DNA of 64,000 nt from Lachnospiraceae bacterium (GTDB lineage Bacteria > Bacillota > Clostridia > Lachnospirales > Lachnospiraceae): contig JAKSRW010000009.1 in assembly GCA_024403355.1 (NCBI GenBank), positions 1-64,000 on the forward strand, in the 5' to 3' direction. Each line of letters starts with the position of its first letter. The first letter of the stretch is position 1. The notes beneath the pieces are model-generated. The model worked only from the letters and a program-made list of their open reading frames with translations, ran no database searches and was not told the origin of the DNA. Both the position numbers and the translations under genes were made by a program. This document shows positions 47,169 to 55,194 of the stretch, piece after piece.

Positions 47169-47202
47169 GGTACCATCTTATATATAGGGAGGTCTTTCAA
47201 AA

Positions 47203-47916
47203 ATGAAAGCATTAAAGAATTTAGCTAAGCTTGTTTTTGCTTTAGCAATTGTGATTACTGCATTCACTGTACAGGCAAATGCAGCTGATTACACTGATGA
47301 AGTTGTGATCATGAATGGACACAAGTATGAGGGTACCAGACCTTACAAGCAGCCATCCATTTATAAACTAGTGGTTCCTTCCCGCGGTACTATTACTGTT
47401 AGTGGTTATTATACTTCAAAGGACAATGGTTGGCCGACAATTGGTATATACACTACAGCAAATTGTGATTATAACAGTCGCCTTTTCGGAGTAGGTCTTG
47501 AAGCAGGTGAAACTCAGGTTGAGAGTAACAGCGCATCCCTTGATGCCGGAACATATTATTTATCTTGTTATGATGGAAGTGTAAGCAACTCCTTCTCATT
47601 TTCCTACGTTTTCTGGGTAGACTACGATTTCGACACAACCCTCGAGCCCAAGCTTACATCTCCCAAGGCCGGCCAGTTCAAGATCACCGCTACAAAGGGA
47701 GACAAGGTATCAGGCTATGAAATCCGCTACAAGGTAAAGGGTGCTAAGAAGTGGACTACAGAAACCCTCGCAACAAAGAAGACTCTGAACCATGTCATCT
47801 CAGGATTAACCAGCGGCAAGAAGTACACAGTTCAGGTTAGAAAGTACGTCACAGACACTTATGGTGATACATACTTCTCAAACTGGAGTGCTGCTAAAAA
47901 CGTAAAAATCAAATAA
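47203..47916 (+). CDS. Secreted protein with fibronectin type III domain
   Basis: The 237-residue product has a clear signal peptide (MKALKNLAKLVFALAIVITA, cleavage after ANA), a ~120-residue beta-sandwich-like part resembling pre-peptidase C-terminal domains (TYYLSCYDGS motif near 118), and a C-terminal fibronectin type III domain (GYEIRYKVKGAKKWT; SGLTSGKKYTVQVR). No catalytic motif is visible. Probably a surface or extracellular adhesion-like protein. The terminator after it matches that of the gene at 53881. Confidence 0.75.
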   Translation: MKALKNLAKLVFALAIVITAFTVQANAADYTDEVVIMNGHKYEGTRPYKQPSIYKLVVPSRGTITVSGYYTSKDNGWPTIGIYTTANCDYNSRLFGVGLEAGETQVESNSASLDAGTYYLSCYDGSVSNSFSFSYVFWVDYDFDTTLEPKLTSPKAGQFKITATKGDKVSGYEIRYKVKGAKKWTTETLATKKTLNHVISGLTSGKKYTVQVRKYVTDTYGDTYFSNWSAAKNVKIK

Positions 47917-47928
47917 TAACTAATATTT

Positions 47929-47965
47929 AAAAAGTGCGTAAGCCATCTGACTTGCGCACTTTTAT
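47929..47965 (+). terminator. Terminator shared with the gene at 53881
   Basis: AAAAGTGCGTAAG pairs with CTTGCGCACTTTT around CCATCTGA. The same stem and loop recur at 54925-54965 after another secreted beta-rich protein gene, with one loop difference. Confidence 0.85.
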
Positions 47966-47995
47966 TTAGCTTTGGACGTATTCCGGCCTCTTCAT

Positions 47996-48811
47996 TTAAC
48001 CTGTATACTTATTTGCAATCATGATATCTATACAATGCTTATGAGGTACTCCGCCGCTATTACAGTCATATATCACTTCGTCCATAGCGGATATTAGCCA
48101 GTCATGATAATAGCTAAATATTTCTCCTGATTTCCATGAATATCTGTAAGTTTTTTTCTTATTGTCACTAACTTCTATAAACGGCTTATTCACAAACACC
48201 TTAATTGCATTTAAGCCGCCTTCATTTGTGTGTTCTTTCAGATTATCTATAATGCTCTCTCTTAATTCCGGCTTCATATAATCAAATACGCCACTGCTGA
48301 AAATGATATCAAAATTTTCTGATAATCTGTAATCATTTAAGTCCGCCTGAAAAAAATCTACGTATGTTCCGCATTTTTCTGCCAGTCGCTTTCCTTTTTC
48401 GATACCATCATTTGATAAGTCAAAAGCAGTAACCTGATAGCCATTCTTTGCAAAAAACACTGCATCCTTCCCTTCGCCGCAACCAATATCAAGTACCTTC
48501 AATGGCTTTACAGGTGCTTTCATCCTCATAATGTCATAACAGGTTTCATTTGGCTGCAATCCCCAGAAATACTCATCTTCTTTATATCTTTCATCATAAT
48601 ATCCATGAGTTTTGAATTCATAGCCCAGCAACGCATCTGATGAAGTATGTAATATATTTGCAATTACCGGCAATAAGTCAATTTCCGGGTAACTTGTCCC
48701 GTTTTCCCATTTTGATACTGCCTGAAAAGATACATGCAGCTTATCCGCCAAGGCTTGCTGAGTTAATCCCAGTTCCTTTCTCTTTGTCATAATAGTATTT
48801 CCTATATTCAT
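47996..48811 (-). CDS. XRE helix-turn-helix fused to SAM-dependent methyltransferase
   Basis: The 271-residue product joins an N-terminal HTH (ELGLTQQALADKLHVSFQAVSKWENG, about 13-38) to a class I methyltransferase: motif I VLDIGCGEGKDAVFFAKNGY (about 106-125), VTAFDLSNDGIEKG, FFQADLNDY, DIIFSSGVFDY. The gene sits beside UTR cassette copy 2 (48817-48920). Fusions of this type occur in Firmicutes; the methylated target is unknown. It could act as a regulator whose activity is linked to a small-molecule methylation, which is inference. Confidence 0.85.
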   Translation of the reverse strand: MNIGNTIMTKRKELGLTQQALADKLHVSFQAVSKWENGTSYPEIDLLPVIANILHTSSDALLGYEFKTHGYYDERYKEDEYFWGLQPNETCYDIMRMKAPVKPLKVLDIGCGEGKDAVFFAKNGYQVTAFDLSNDGIEKGKRLAEKCGTYVDFFQADLNDYRLSENFDIIFSSGVFDYMKPELRESIIDNLKEHTNEGGLNAIKVFVNKPFIEVSDNKKKTYRYSWKSGEIFSYYHDWLISAMDEVIYDCNSGGVPHKHCIDIMIANKYTG

Positions 48812-48816
48812 TTTTT

Positions 48817-48920
48817 CCTCCTAATGCAATGAATGCAATGAGTTGCTCATGAAGTAGATTGGTGCGCTCTTAGCACCAATCTCATAGTTTGAAAATTTAT
48901 TTTCAAACTTTTGCACCTCC
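48817..48920 (-). repeat. Dispersed 5'-UTR cassette, copy 2 (XRE-methyltransferase)
   Basis: Reading leftward: AGTTTGAAAAT/ATTTTCAAACT hairpin, GAGATTGGTGC..GCGCACCAATCT hairpin, GAGCAACTCATTGCATTCAT, TTGCATTAGGAGG and AAAAAATG of the gene. It is the fullest copy, differing from copy 1 at several paired positions that keep the hairpins. The following 48921-49203 shows nothing I can identify. Confidence 0.8.
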
Positions 48921-49203
48921 ATAAATATATGATACCTCTTACAAGCATCCCTTCCAATAACTTGTCTGTTTAGTTAAGCCAATCGTTTCTACCATTGGTT
49001 GAATTTAGGAATACCAGCTTCCAGGTAATATTTCAGTATCCGGCTTCACATTTCACTGCATGTGCTAAGGAATTGTCCTTTTCTTCAACCGTAATTATCC
49101 AGGGACTACTTCCGTATGAACATACAATCAAGCATATCTAATTAAATAGAATTCCTCTGTTAAATTATTATACTATTAAAAATCCTGAATTATGTAGATT
49201 TGA

Positions 49204-50106
49204 TTAAAAAGAGAGATGTTTATCAAGCTCACGCTCAAAATCCTCAATCGATGCTGAAACAGCAGCATCTATATGAAGCTTTGATAAAACATTTTCATCA
49301 GTAATCCTACTGATTCTCTCCGGAAGTGTGTCGGGTACAGTGAATCTGGCATTCAGAAGCTGAAGAATATATTCAAGTTTACCCTCAAGTTTGCCCTCGA
49401 GTATTCCTTCTGCCCTGCCATCCTCGTGGCCAGCCTTATATTCATTTTTCATCATTTCTTCAAACAACATAAAACGGCCCTCCATGTCTCGACTTGTCTT
49501 GATTTTCTCTACAGAATACTGCAGCTGCCTTATATATTTATCATCAAAGTCATCATTAGATGACTCAGGCTTTGCAGCTACAAATTTTAGAAATTTAACC
49601 AGTGCCTTCGGCACCTGACCTTCATTGCGGCCGACGGTACTCAGAAATACGGTGTAACTGCCATCCGGATAGTTGTACTCCAGATTTTCATCAACCCTTT
49701 TTCTGATACTATACCGATACTTACCCATGCCCAGCGGATCAAAATCACAGATAAAAATCACATAGCCATCCGGCAGATTTTCATAATCGGTGCCCCTCAC
49801 CAGAAGCTCCATGTCCATCTGACTGTGATAATATCTTTCCCTCTTTACCAGTGGCTGTGATACCGCCTGCATCTCCACATTGAAGTGAGTTCCTTTGTTA
49901 TCCTTAATATAAACATCCAGGCGCACGCCCCTGTACTCAGGGTTATACACTATGCTTTTCTCCTGGGATATCTCAACATAGTCCACTTCGATGCCAAGCA
50001 CCAGCTCCAGTAATCCCTTCGCATTGTCCGGCTCCAGCATTACCGCCGCAAACATAAAATTGTCTTTAATTGTTAATTCCTGTAAGGTTTTTCGTTGCCT
50101 AACCAA
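49204..50106 (-). CDS. Rpn-family recombination-promoting nuclease / PD-(D/E)XK transposase-like
   Basis: The 300-residue product (TTG start 50106, GGAGG upstream) has the PD-(D/E)XK core: RGVRLDVYIKD (Asp) and HFNVEMQ (Glu-x-Gln), then SQPLVKRERYYHSQMDMELL, typical of Rpn/transposase_31-like proteins. The C-terminus has the usual repeated GILEGKLEGKLEY segment. Rpn proteins promote RecA-independent recombination and are often in mobile families. The last ~35 codons also occur as a broken copy at 55073-55180. Promoter TTGACT-18-TATAAT is at 50149-50178. Confidence 0.82.
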   Translation of the reverse strand: MVRQRKTLQELTIKDNFMFAAVMLEPDNAKGLLELVLGIEVDYVEISQEKSIVYNPEYRGVRLDVYIKDNKGTHFNVEMQAVSQPLVKRERYYHSQMDMELLVRGTDYENLPDGYVIFICDFDPLGMGKYRYSIRKRVDENLEYNYPDGSYTVFLSTVGRNEGQVPKALVKFLKFVAAKPESSNDDFDDKYIRQLQYSVEKIKTSRDMEGRFMLFEEMMKNEYKAGHEDGRAEGILEGKLEGKLEYILQLLNARFTVPDTLPERISRITDENVLSKLHIDAAVSASIEDFERELDKHLSF

Positions 50107-50148
50107 TAACTTTGTTCCTCCTTGTGTAAACAGAGGAATTCTAATTGG

Positions 50149-50178
50149 ATTATATACTCTTATGCGAAGGTCAGTCAA
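50149..50178 (-). promoter_or_regulatory. Promoter of the Rpn-family gene
   Basis: On the minus strand TTGACT (50173-50178), 18 nt, perfect TATAAT (50149-50154), about 43 nt before the TTG start. Confidence 0.65.
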
Positions 50179-50229
50179 GAGAGAATGATATAATAAACAT
50201 TTTTCACAAGACACCCATAAAAAGCATAA

Positions 50230-50265
50230 ATCGGCCGCCTCAGACAGCTGTCTGAAACGGCCGAT
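50230..50265. terminator. Long GC hairpin between Rpn and DUF6273 genes
   Basis: ATCGGCCG-CC-TCAGACAG pairs with CTGTCTGA-AA-CGGCCGAT across 50230-50265. On the plus side little U follows, and on the minus side ATTTATGCTTTTTA follows at a short distance. It lies 40 nt before the DUF6273 3' end, so it may terminate or separate the two genes. Confidence 0.5.
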
Positions 50266-50304
50266 GTAAAATCCATTTTGGGGTAACCATTCATTCAAAA
50301 GAGA

Positions 50305-51291
50305 TTAACCGATTATAGATGAAAGATTAAGATATAAAGCAGGGCGCACAGGAATATCAGGAATGTTAACACTACTACCCAAGTATATCACAGAACCATA
50401 GTGTATTACATATGCAGCACTACCAGCATCCATACCCGGAGAGCGAAGAAACCAGTAACTTGAACACTCCCCATTAGAGGTCATATAATCAACACCAGTC
50501 CATGCTCCCATAGCCTTTGCGTATGCAGTAGTTGCTGCCCTTCTATTTATATCCTCCACATCGCCATTACTGCTAAAACCATATTTTGTATTAACCACGT
50601 CATCAAGTGAGAGCAAAAATACTTTATCTATAGTTTCAGCACCAGCTTCTGTGCCACAGATAGAATTATCATTATTTACTAATTTTGTACTTTTCACCAG
50701 CTTCTTATTTCCACTAGTGAAAGCTACCGATATAAAATCACTATTAAGCCAATTACGAAGTGCACAGTTTTCCCATGTAATATTTGTATATTCATCATTG
50801 TATTTCTGACTGTCAAGTCCATATTCTGCAAGAAGAAAAGCCCTTTTATCTGATACATTAAGTACTCGCCACTTTATAGGCTCATACTTAAAGTATGCAT
50901 AGGATTTACCAGCCCATTTATAATATTTTGAATTACTAGGGCTAACATAAGTCGCGTCAGCGCTCGATATTCTCTTATATTTTACTCCTTTAACTGTAGC
51001 TACACCATTCTTATCATACTTTGCGCCAGTAATCGCTTTGGTCAGTTTCTTTCCGGTTACTTCTGTCTGAGGATAACTACCAAAGTAAACATATGCAAGC
51101 TTCTTCTTTCCAAGTATAATCTTCTCATCTCCTGTCTTCCAGGTCGTTTTAGTTCCATCGGTGAACTCAAGTGTAACCTTCGCTTTGCTTGCAGCCTCTA
51201 CCTTTACCGAATTGATTAACAAGCCAAGTCCCAGGCATATTATTACTGCCGCGATAACAATCAATGATTTTACTAATTTTGTTGACCTCAT
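50305..51291 (-). CDS. Secreted DUF6273 domain protein
   Basis: The 328-residue product (ATG 51291, GGAGGG upstream) has a signal peptide (about 5-34, ending VEAAS) and then a DUF6273-type domain from about residue 60. Motifs include FGSYPQTEV, IKWRVLN, WENCALRNWLN and SSYWFLRSPG, followed by IPVRPALYLN, the hallmark of these Lachnospiraceae surface proteins. Function is unknown; the fold resembles lectin-like/formylglycine-type domains, which is inference. Confidence 0.8.
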   Translation of the reverse strand: MRSTKLVKSLIVIAAVIICLGLGLLINSVKVEAASKAKVTLEFTDGTKTTWKTGDEKIILGKKKLAYVYFGSYPQTEVTGKKLTKAITGAKYDKNGVATVKGVKYKRISSADATYVSPSNSKYYKWAGKSYAYFKYEPIKWRVLNVSDKRAFLLAEYGLDSQKYNDEYTNITWENCALRNWLNSDFISVAFTSGNKKLVKSTKLVNNDNSICGTEAGAETIDKVFLLSLDDVVNTKYGFSSNGDVEDINRRAATTAYAKAMGAWTGVDYMTSNGECSSYWFLRSPGMDAGSAAYVIHYGSVIYLGSSVNIPDIPVRPALYLNLSSIIG

Positions 51292-51471
51292 TACTTCCCT
51301 CCACATAAAATTTATCCGATTCTTTCACATCATATAATGACAAGAACTTGATTCAACATAAAAGCCGGTTTGTTGACTCATTCCTCAAGTCTGCTTTATA
51401 GTCTGCTTTTGAACCATTGCATGGTATAGCCCAAATTATTCTATTTCACAATAAAAAACATTTGAAATTCG

Positions 51472-52557
51472 CTAATTGCTTAGTACAATCCATTTTCCGT
51501 TTCTTTTTCCATTCTCACGACTAATCAAGCCTTTTTTCTGCAGTTCTACAGTCCGTCGTTTTATTGTTCTCTCTGACTTGCCTGTCGCTTCAGCTATTTT
51601 CTTCTGTGTAGCTGTTGGATCATTTTTTAACACATTAACAATCGACAACTCTTCCAAAGACAAACCTAAAGTGCCATTTTGGCACTTTGAAATATGATTT
51701 TTGGCACTATGAGTAACAGTTTTAGCTGCATAATCAATATGCATATATCTATTCTTAAGCTCATGACCTGCATTCAACAATAAATTATCGAAAAACAATT
51801 CTAAAAATTCTGTTGTTGCATGAGTTCCATTTTGCCAATTGTTATAATTAGCCCTAACCAATGCATTCCTGAAATACCATGAATTCTTTGCGAATGTCTC
51901 GTTACTTACATTAAATCCAAATGTCTTTAAATATTTAATAACAAAAACTGCCGTTGCTCTGGTATTTCCTTCTCCAAACGGATGAATCTGCCAAATATCA
52001 GATGTAAATTTTGCGATGTGTCTTACCGCTTCCTCTATTGTCAATCCCTCGTAAGTAAATTTTTTCTCCTGAGAAAAATCATAATCAAGAGTATCTCTGA
52101 TGCTATCAAAAGAAGCATACATCACCGTATCGCCTTTCAGCACCCATTCCTTTTTTGTAATATTATAATCTCGTATTTTTCCGGCATGACTAAATACACC
52201 CTCGAAAAGTTTACGATGAATATTCTGCCATTCAACAGGAGAAAACTGAAATGTCTTCTCCCCAAGCAATTTTGCAATTCTTACTGATACAATATCTGCT
52301 TCTTTAGCATCACTCTCTATTTCATTTCTATCTCTGCGTTCTTCATAATAACTACGAATGCGCTGATCAGCTTCAATTATAGTAATTTTTCCTTCAATAT
52401 GTTCTTTGGCTGTTTCAAGAAGATATTCCGAAGTCTTAAGCCCATCTACATCCTGAAGACCTATTGCTGTTTTCCAGGCATTGCTTTTATCAACCTTATC
52501 AGGTTCACCCTGACGTATATATTCATTTAGTTCTAACTCCCAATTGATATCCGACAT
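51472..52557 (-). CDS. Fic/DOC domain protein with C-terminal winged helix
   Basis: The 361-residue product has the Fic core HPFGEGNTRATAVF (about 196-209; consensus HxFxxGNxR, catalytic His present), preceded by WQNIHRKLFEGVF..AGKIRDYNITKKEWV. Its C-terminus (about 290-361) is a winged helix-turn-helix (ATQKKIAEATGKSERTIKRR). Such proteins usually AMPylate a target and may autoregulate. An N-terminal helix may be inhibitory, but I see no exact inhibitory motif. Promoter module is shared with GH9. Confidence 0.88.
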   Translation of the reverse strand: MSDINWELELNEYIRQGEPDKVDKSNAWKTAIGLQDVDGLKTSEYLLETAKEHIEGKITIIEADQRIRSYYEERRDRNEIESDAKEADIVSVRIAKLLGEKTFQFSPVEWQNIHRKLFEGVFSHAGKIRDYNITKKEWVLKGDTVMYASFDSIRDTLDYDFSQEKKFTYEGLTIEEAVRHIAKFTSDIWQIHPFGEGNTRATAVFVIKYLKTFGFNVSNETFAKNSWYFRNALVRANYNNWQNGTHATTEFLELFFDNLLLNAGHELKNRYMHIDYAAKTVTHSAKNHISKCQNGTLGLSLEELSIVNVLKNDPTATQKKIAEATGKSERTIKRRTVELQKKGLISRENGKRNGKWIVLSN

Positions 52558-52641
52558 CCCGCTTCTCCTTTTTAAGGTTTACCATTTCCTGCATACTCTG
52601 CAAGCTTTAACTCATATTTCGTAAATTATATCTCACTATTT

Positions 52642-52705
52642 ATTATATCAACATTTTTTGCCTTCAACAAGGCTATATACCCACCAAAACTCATTTTTTA
52701 AAATA
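52642..52705 (-). repeat. Duplicated promoter module, copy 2 (Fic)
   Basis: On the minus strand TTGTTG (52665-52670), 17 nt, TATAAT (52642-52647), with matching sequence continuing upstream to about 52705. It corresponds to 46989-47054. It lies 85 nt before the Fic start. The rest of 52558-52884 is A/T-rich and holds no other signal I can support. Confidence 0.75.
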
Positions 52706-52884
52706 TAAAAAAACACAAAATCCCATGTTTGATTTCAAGGTCACTGGATAAGAAAATAATCGCCCCAAGTTCCTTAATTAAGAAACTATAATAACCAAAT
52801 CATACTTGAATCCACAATATTATCAGTTTATAATATCATCACATCGATAAATATGATTTATTTTTGAAAGGGATGTTGAAAACT

Positions 52885-53661
52885 ATGAAGCAAATTGTTT
52901 GCGAAATGTGCGGTAGCAATGAATTATTAAAAAAAGACGGCCTTTTTTGTTGTATAGCTTGTGGCACAAAATACACAGTTGAAGAAGCTCGTAAACTTTT
53001 TGTCGAGGGAAAAGTCGAAGTAAGTGGTACCATATCAATAGATAACAGTGAAGAATATGCCAATTATAAAGTACTTGCGCAACGAGCAAGAATTAATGGT
53101 GATATCGAAAATACTAAAACCTGGTATACCAAATACTTAGGAAAATATCCTGACGATTGGGAAGCTTATTTTTACTCGTCTTTTTTAGGAATTCTCTCAC
53201 AAAATAGATTATCAGCTATTTCACCGTCTGCCATTCCCAATTTAATCAGAACAACCTTTAGATCTATTAAACAGGATTCAAATGCCAGCAAATCTTCATA
53301 TAAAGAACTCTGCAAATTTGTAACACAATTCAATCTTGCAGCCGATGGATTTAAAGAATACCAAAAAGAAACCGGCCCCGACAAAAGAGAGCCCTACAAA
53401 ATTTACTCACACCAACGTGATATATACATGCAGTTCAATATTGCTCTCCTTAATGGGGTAATGACCGAATTTAAGGATTACGATTATGCTAATGAGTTAC
53501 TTCATCAATTAAGTGCAAATCTTCATTACTATAAAGATGATCCCGCTAGAGGTGAATGGTTTTTATTACTTGATACAATACGAAACGATATTATAAATTA
53601 TGGTTGTATACCTCCTAAGCAAGTTCCTAAAATTAGATTTGGAGGATTATTTTCTTTTTAA
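52885..53661 (+). CDS. TFIIB-type zinc-ribbon protein, unknown function
   Basis: The 258-residue product begins MKQIVCEMCGSNELLKKDGL and then CCIACGTKYT, a CxxC..CxxC zinc ribbon, followed by a helical C-terminal region (about 70-258) of TPR-like character. Such zinc-ribbon proteins are common and uncharacterised in Lachnospiraceae. Start ATG 52885 is preferred over upstream ATGs because the ribbon begins there and AAAGGG precedes it. It is opposite to the Fic gene. Lower GC than the operon genes to the left is apparent by eye. Confidence 0.65.
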   Translation: MKQIVCEMCGSNELLKKDGLFCCIACGTKYTVEEARKLFVEGKVEVSGTISIDNSEEYANYKVLAQRARINGDIENTKTWYTKYLGKYPDDWEAYFYSSFLGILSQNRLSAISPSAIPNLIRTTFRSIKQDSNASKSSYKELCKFVTQFNLAADGFKEYQKETGPDKREPYKIYSHQRDIYMQFNIALLNGVMTEFKDYDYANELLHQLSANLHYYKDDPARGEWFLLLDTIRNDIINYGCIPPKQVPKIRFGGLFSF

Positions 53662-53880
53662 GATATATAACCATTGAGAAATTCGGTAATTATTATTCGT
53701 ATTTCTCTTAAATAATTTCATGCAACAACTTTATACTATATTGAATACTAGGATACTTCTATAACTTACAAAGTAATACAGGCCTGATTATACCTGCGCC
53801 AATCATTGACATAACTAATATATAAATATATAATTTATTTGCAAATTTGTTGCGCTATTTATTAATAAAGGAGTAATTGT

Positions 53881-54918
53881 ATGAATAAAATTAAAGAATT
53901 TTTACTTTTGTCTATGGTTGTTCTTGCTATTCTTTCTTTGAATGTTAAAGTATACGCAGCAGAACTCAATTTCCAAAAAACTAACTCCGTTGAGTCCATT
54001 ATTGTTACAGGAAAAATCGAGAAAACAATTACTTACGAAGTAACCGAAGATGAGTATATCTATTTTAAGATTAACCCTCTTTACTTTGATATATTAGGCG
54101 AACGATCATCTAGTGTATTCTCCCTTCCGTTCGAATTATACTGCAATAAATTATTAGTACAGAAAGCAGATGTATCATCAGGTACAAAACCCTATCATAC
54201 CATTGCACAGCACTACAAAAAAGGGGATACTATCGAGGTTAAATTCTTTATAAATTCATATGCAGAAAGAAATTATTATATTAATATCGAGCCTGTTGTT
54301 GAAAAAGGATTTACCAAAGAAGACTTAAAAGCAGAGAAAGTTTATGACTTGCATCTATTCTCCAATAATTCCGATACCTATAGATATATTGTACCTCACG
54401 ATGGATATATCTCCTTTACGGCGCAATTAAATTACTATATAAATTCATCCGGTGAACGTTTAAGTAATTATGTTACATTATCAAACAGAATCATTATCGA
54501 CGGTATTGAAAGTAGCAAATTTGATATTGACAGCTATTACGGTCCCAAAACATCTGCCAAGATATATTGCAAAAAAGGAACTATTATCGAATATAATATT
54601 TATAGTACAGTCAATTATTTTAGAGAATACAACTTTAATCTAAAAATAAACTATGAACGCGATTATTCTGCATTAGATAAACCAGAAGAACCCTATTGCC
54701 TTCTTGATTCCACAAATATAATTGTTGGCTCGGCTACTCCTAATGCAACCGTTTCCATAAAATATAACAATAAAACCTACAAAGGTAAAGCCGATCAAAA
54801 TGGTATTTACAGAATTTCAACAGCTAAACTCATTGCAGGGAAAAAAGTTCAGATTTCACAAAAATATGACGGAAGAACATCTAAAAAGTTAACTACAAAG
54901 GTTGTAAAAAATTATTAA
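53881..54918 (+). CDS. Secreted beta-sandwich protein with C-terminal Ig-like domain
   Basis: The 345-residue product has a signal peptide (MNKIKEFLLLSMVVLAILSL, cleavage after VYA), two similar ~110-residue beta-rich segments (YEVTEDEYIYFKINPL and YRYIVPHDGYISFTAQL), and a C-terminal bacterial Ig-like domain (STNIIVGSATPNATVSIKYN, KTYKGKADQNGIYRI). The gene is A/T-rich compared with the window. It probably acts outside the cell; binding target unknown. The terminator matches that after the FN3 gene at 47203. Confidence 0.7.
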   Translation: MNKIKEFLLLSMVVLAILSLNVKVYAAELNFQKTNSVESIIVTGKIEKTITYEVTEDEYIYFKINPLYFDILGERSSSVFSLPFELYCNKLLVQKADVSSGTKPYHTIAQHYKKGDTIEVKFFINSYAERNYYINIEPVVEKGFTKEDLKAEKVYDLHLFSNNSDTYRYIVPHDGYISFTAQLNYYINSSGERLSNYVTLSNRIIIDGIESSKFDIDSYYGPKTSAKIYCKKGTIIEYNIYSTVNYFREYNFNLKINYERDYSALDKPEEPYCLLDSTNIIVGSATPNATVSIKYNNKTYKGKADQNGIYRISTAKLIAGKKVQISQKYDGRTSKKLTTKVVKNY

Positions 54919-54924
54919 CCATAT

Positions 54925-54965
54925 CAAAAAGTGCGTAAGCCATTTGACTTGCGCACTTTCTTTTT
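54925..54965 (+). terminator. Terminator of the Ig-like protein gene
   Basis: AAAAAGTGCGTAAG pairs with CTTGCGCACTTT around CCATTTGA, followed by a T-rich run. Nearly identical to 47929-47965. Confidence 0.85.
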
Positions 54966-55072
54966 AAGTTATATTTCCCTGGCTATTTTTCCGGACATAA
55001 TCGGTCAGCCATAAATAATTAAATAGAATTACTCTGCTAAATTTTTACATTAAAATCCTGAATTTTGCAGAT

Positions 55073-55180
55073 TTGATTAAAGAGAGCTGCTTATCAGACT
55101 TATGCTCAAAGGCTTCAATCGACGCTGGAACTGCAGCAGCTATATGAAGCTTTGATAATACAGAATCTACATTCTTGAAA
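55073..55180 (-). pseudogene. Decayed 3' end of an Rpn-family nuclease gene
   Basis: On the minus strand this translates VLSKLHIAAAVPASIEAFE, matching the C-terminus of the intact gene at 49204-50106 (VLSKLHIDAAVSASIEDFE). A base deletion after CTCTCTTT moves the stop codon. The similarity continues downstream into non-coding sequence (about 54995-55072 matches 49130-49203). The rest of the gene is missing; the neighbouring lipoprotein gene ends at 55195. Confidence 0.8.
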
Positions 55181-55194
55181 GAGAAAACTTAGCG

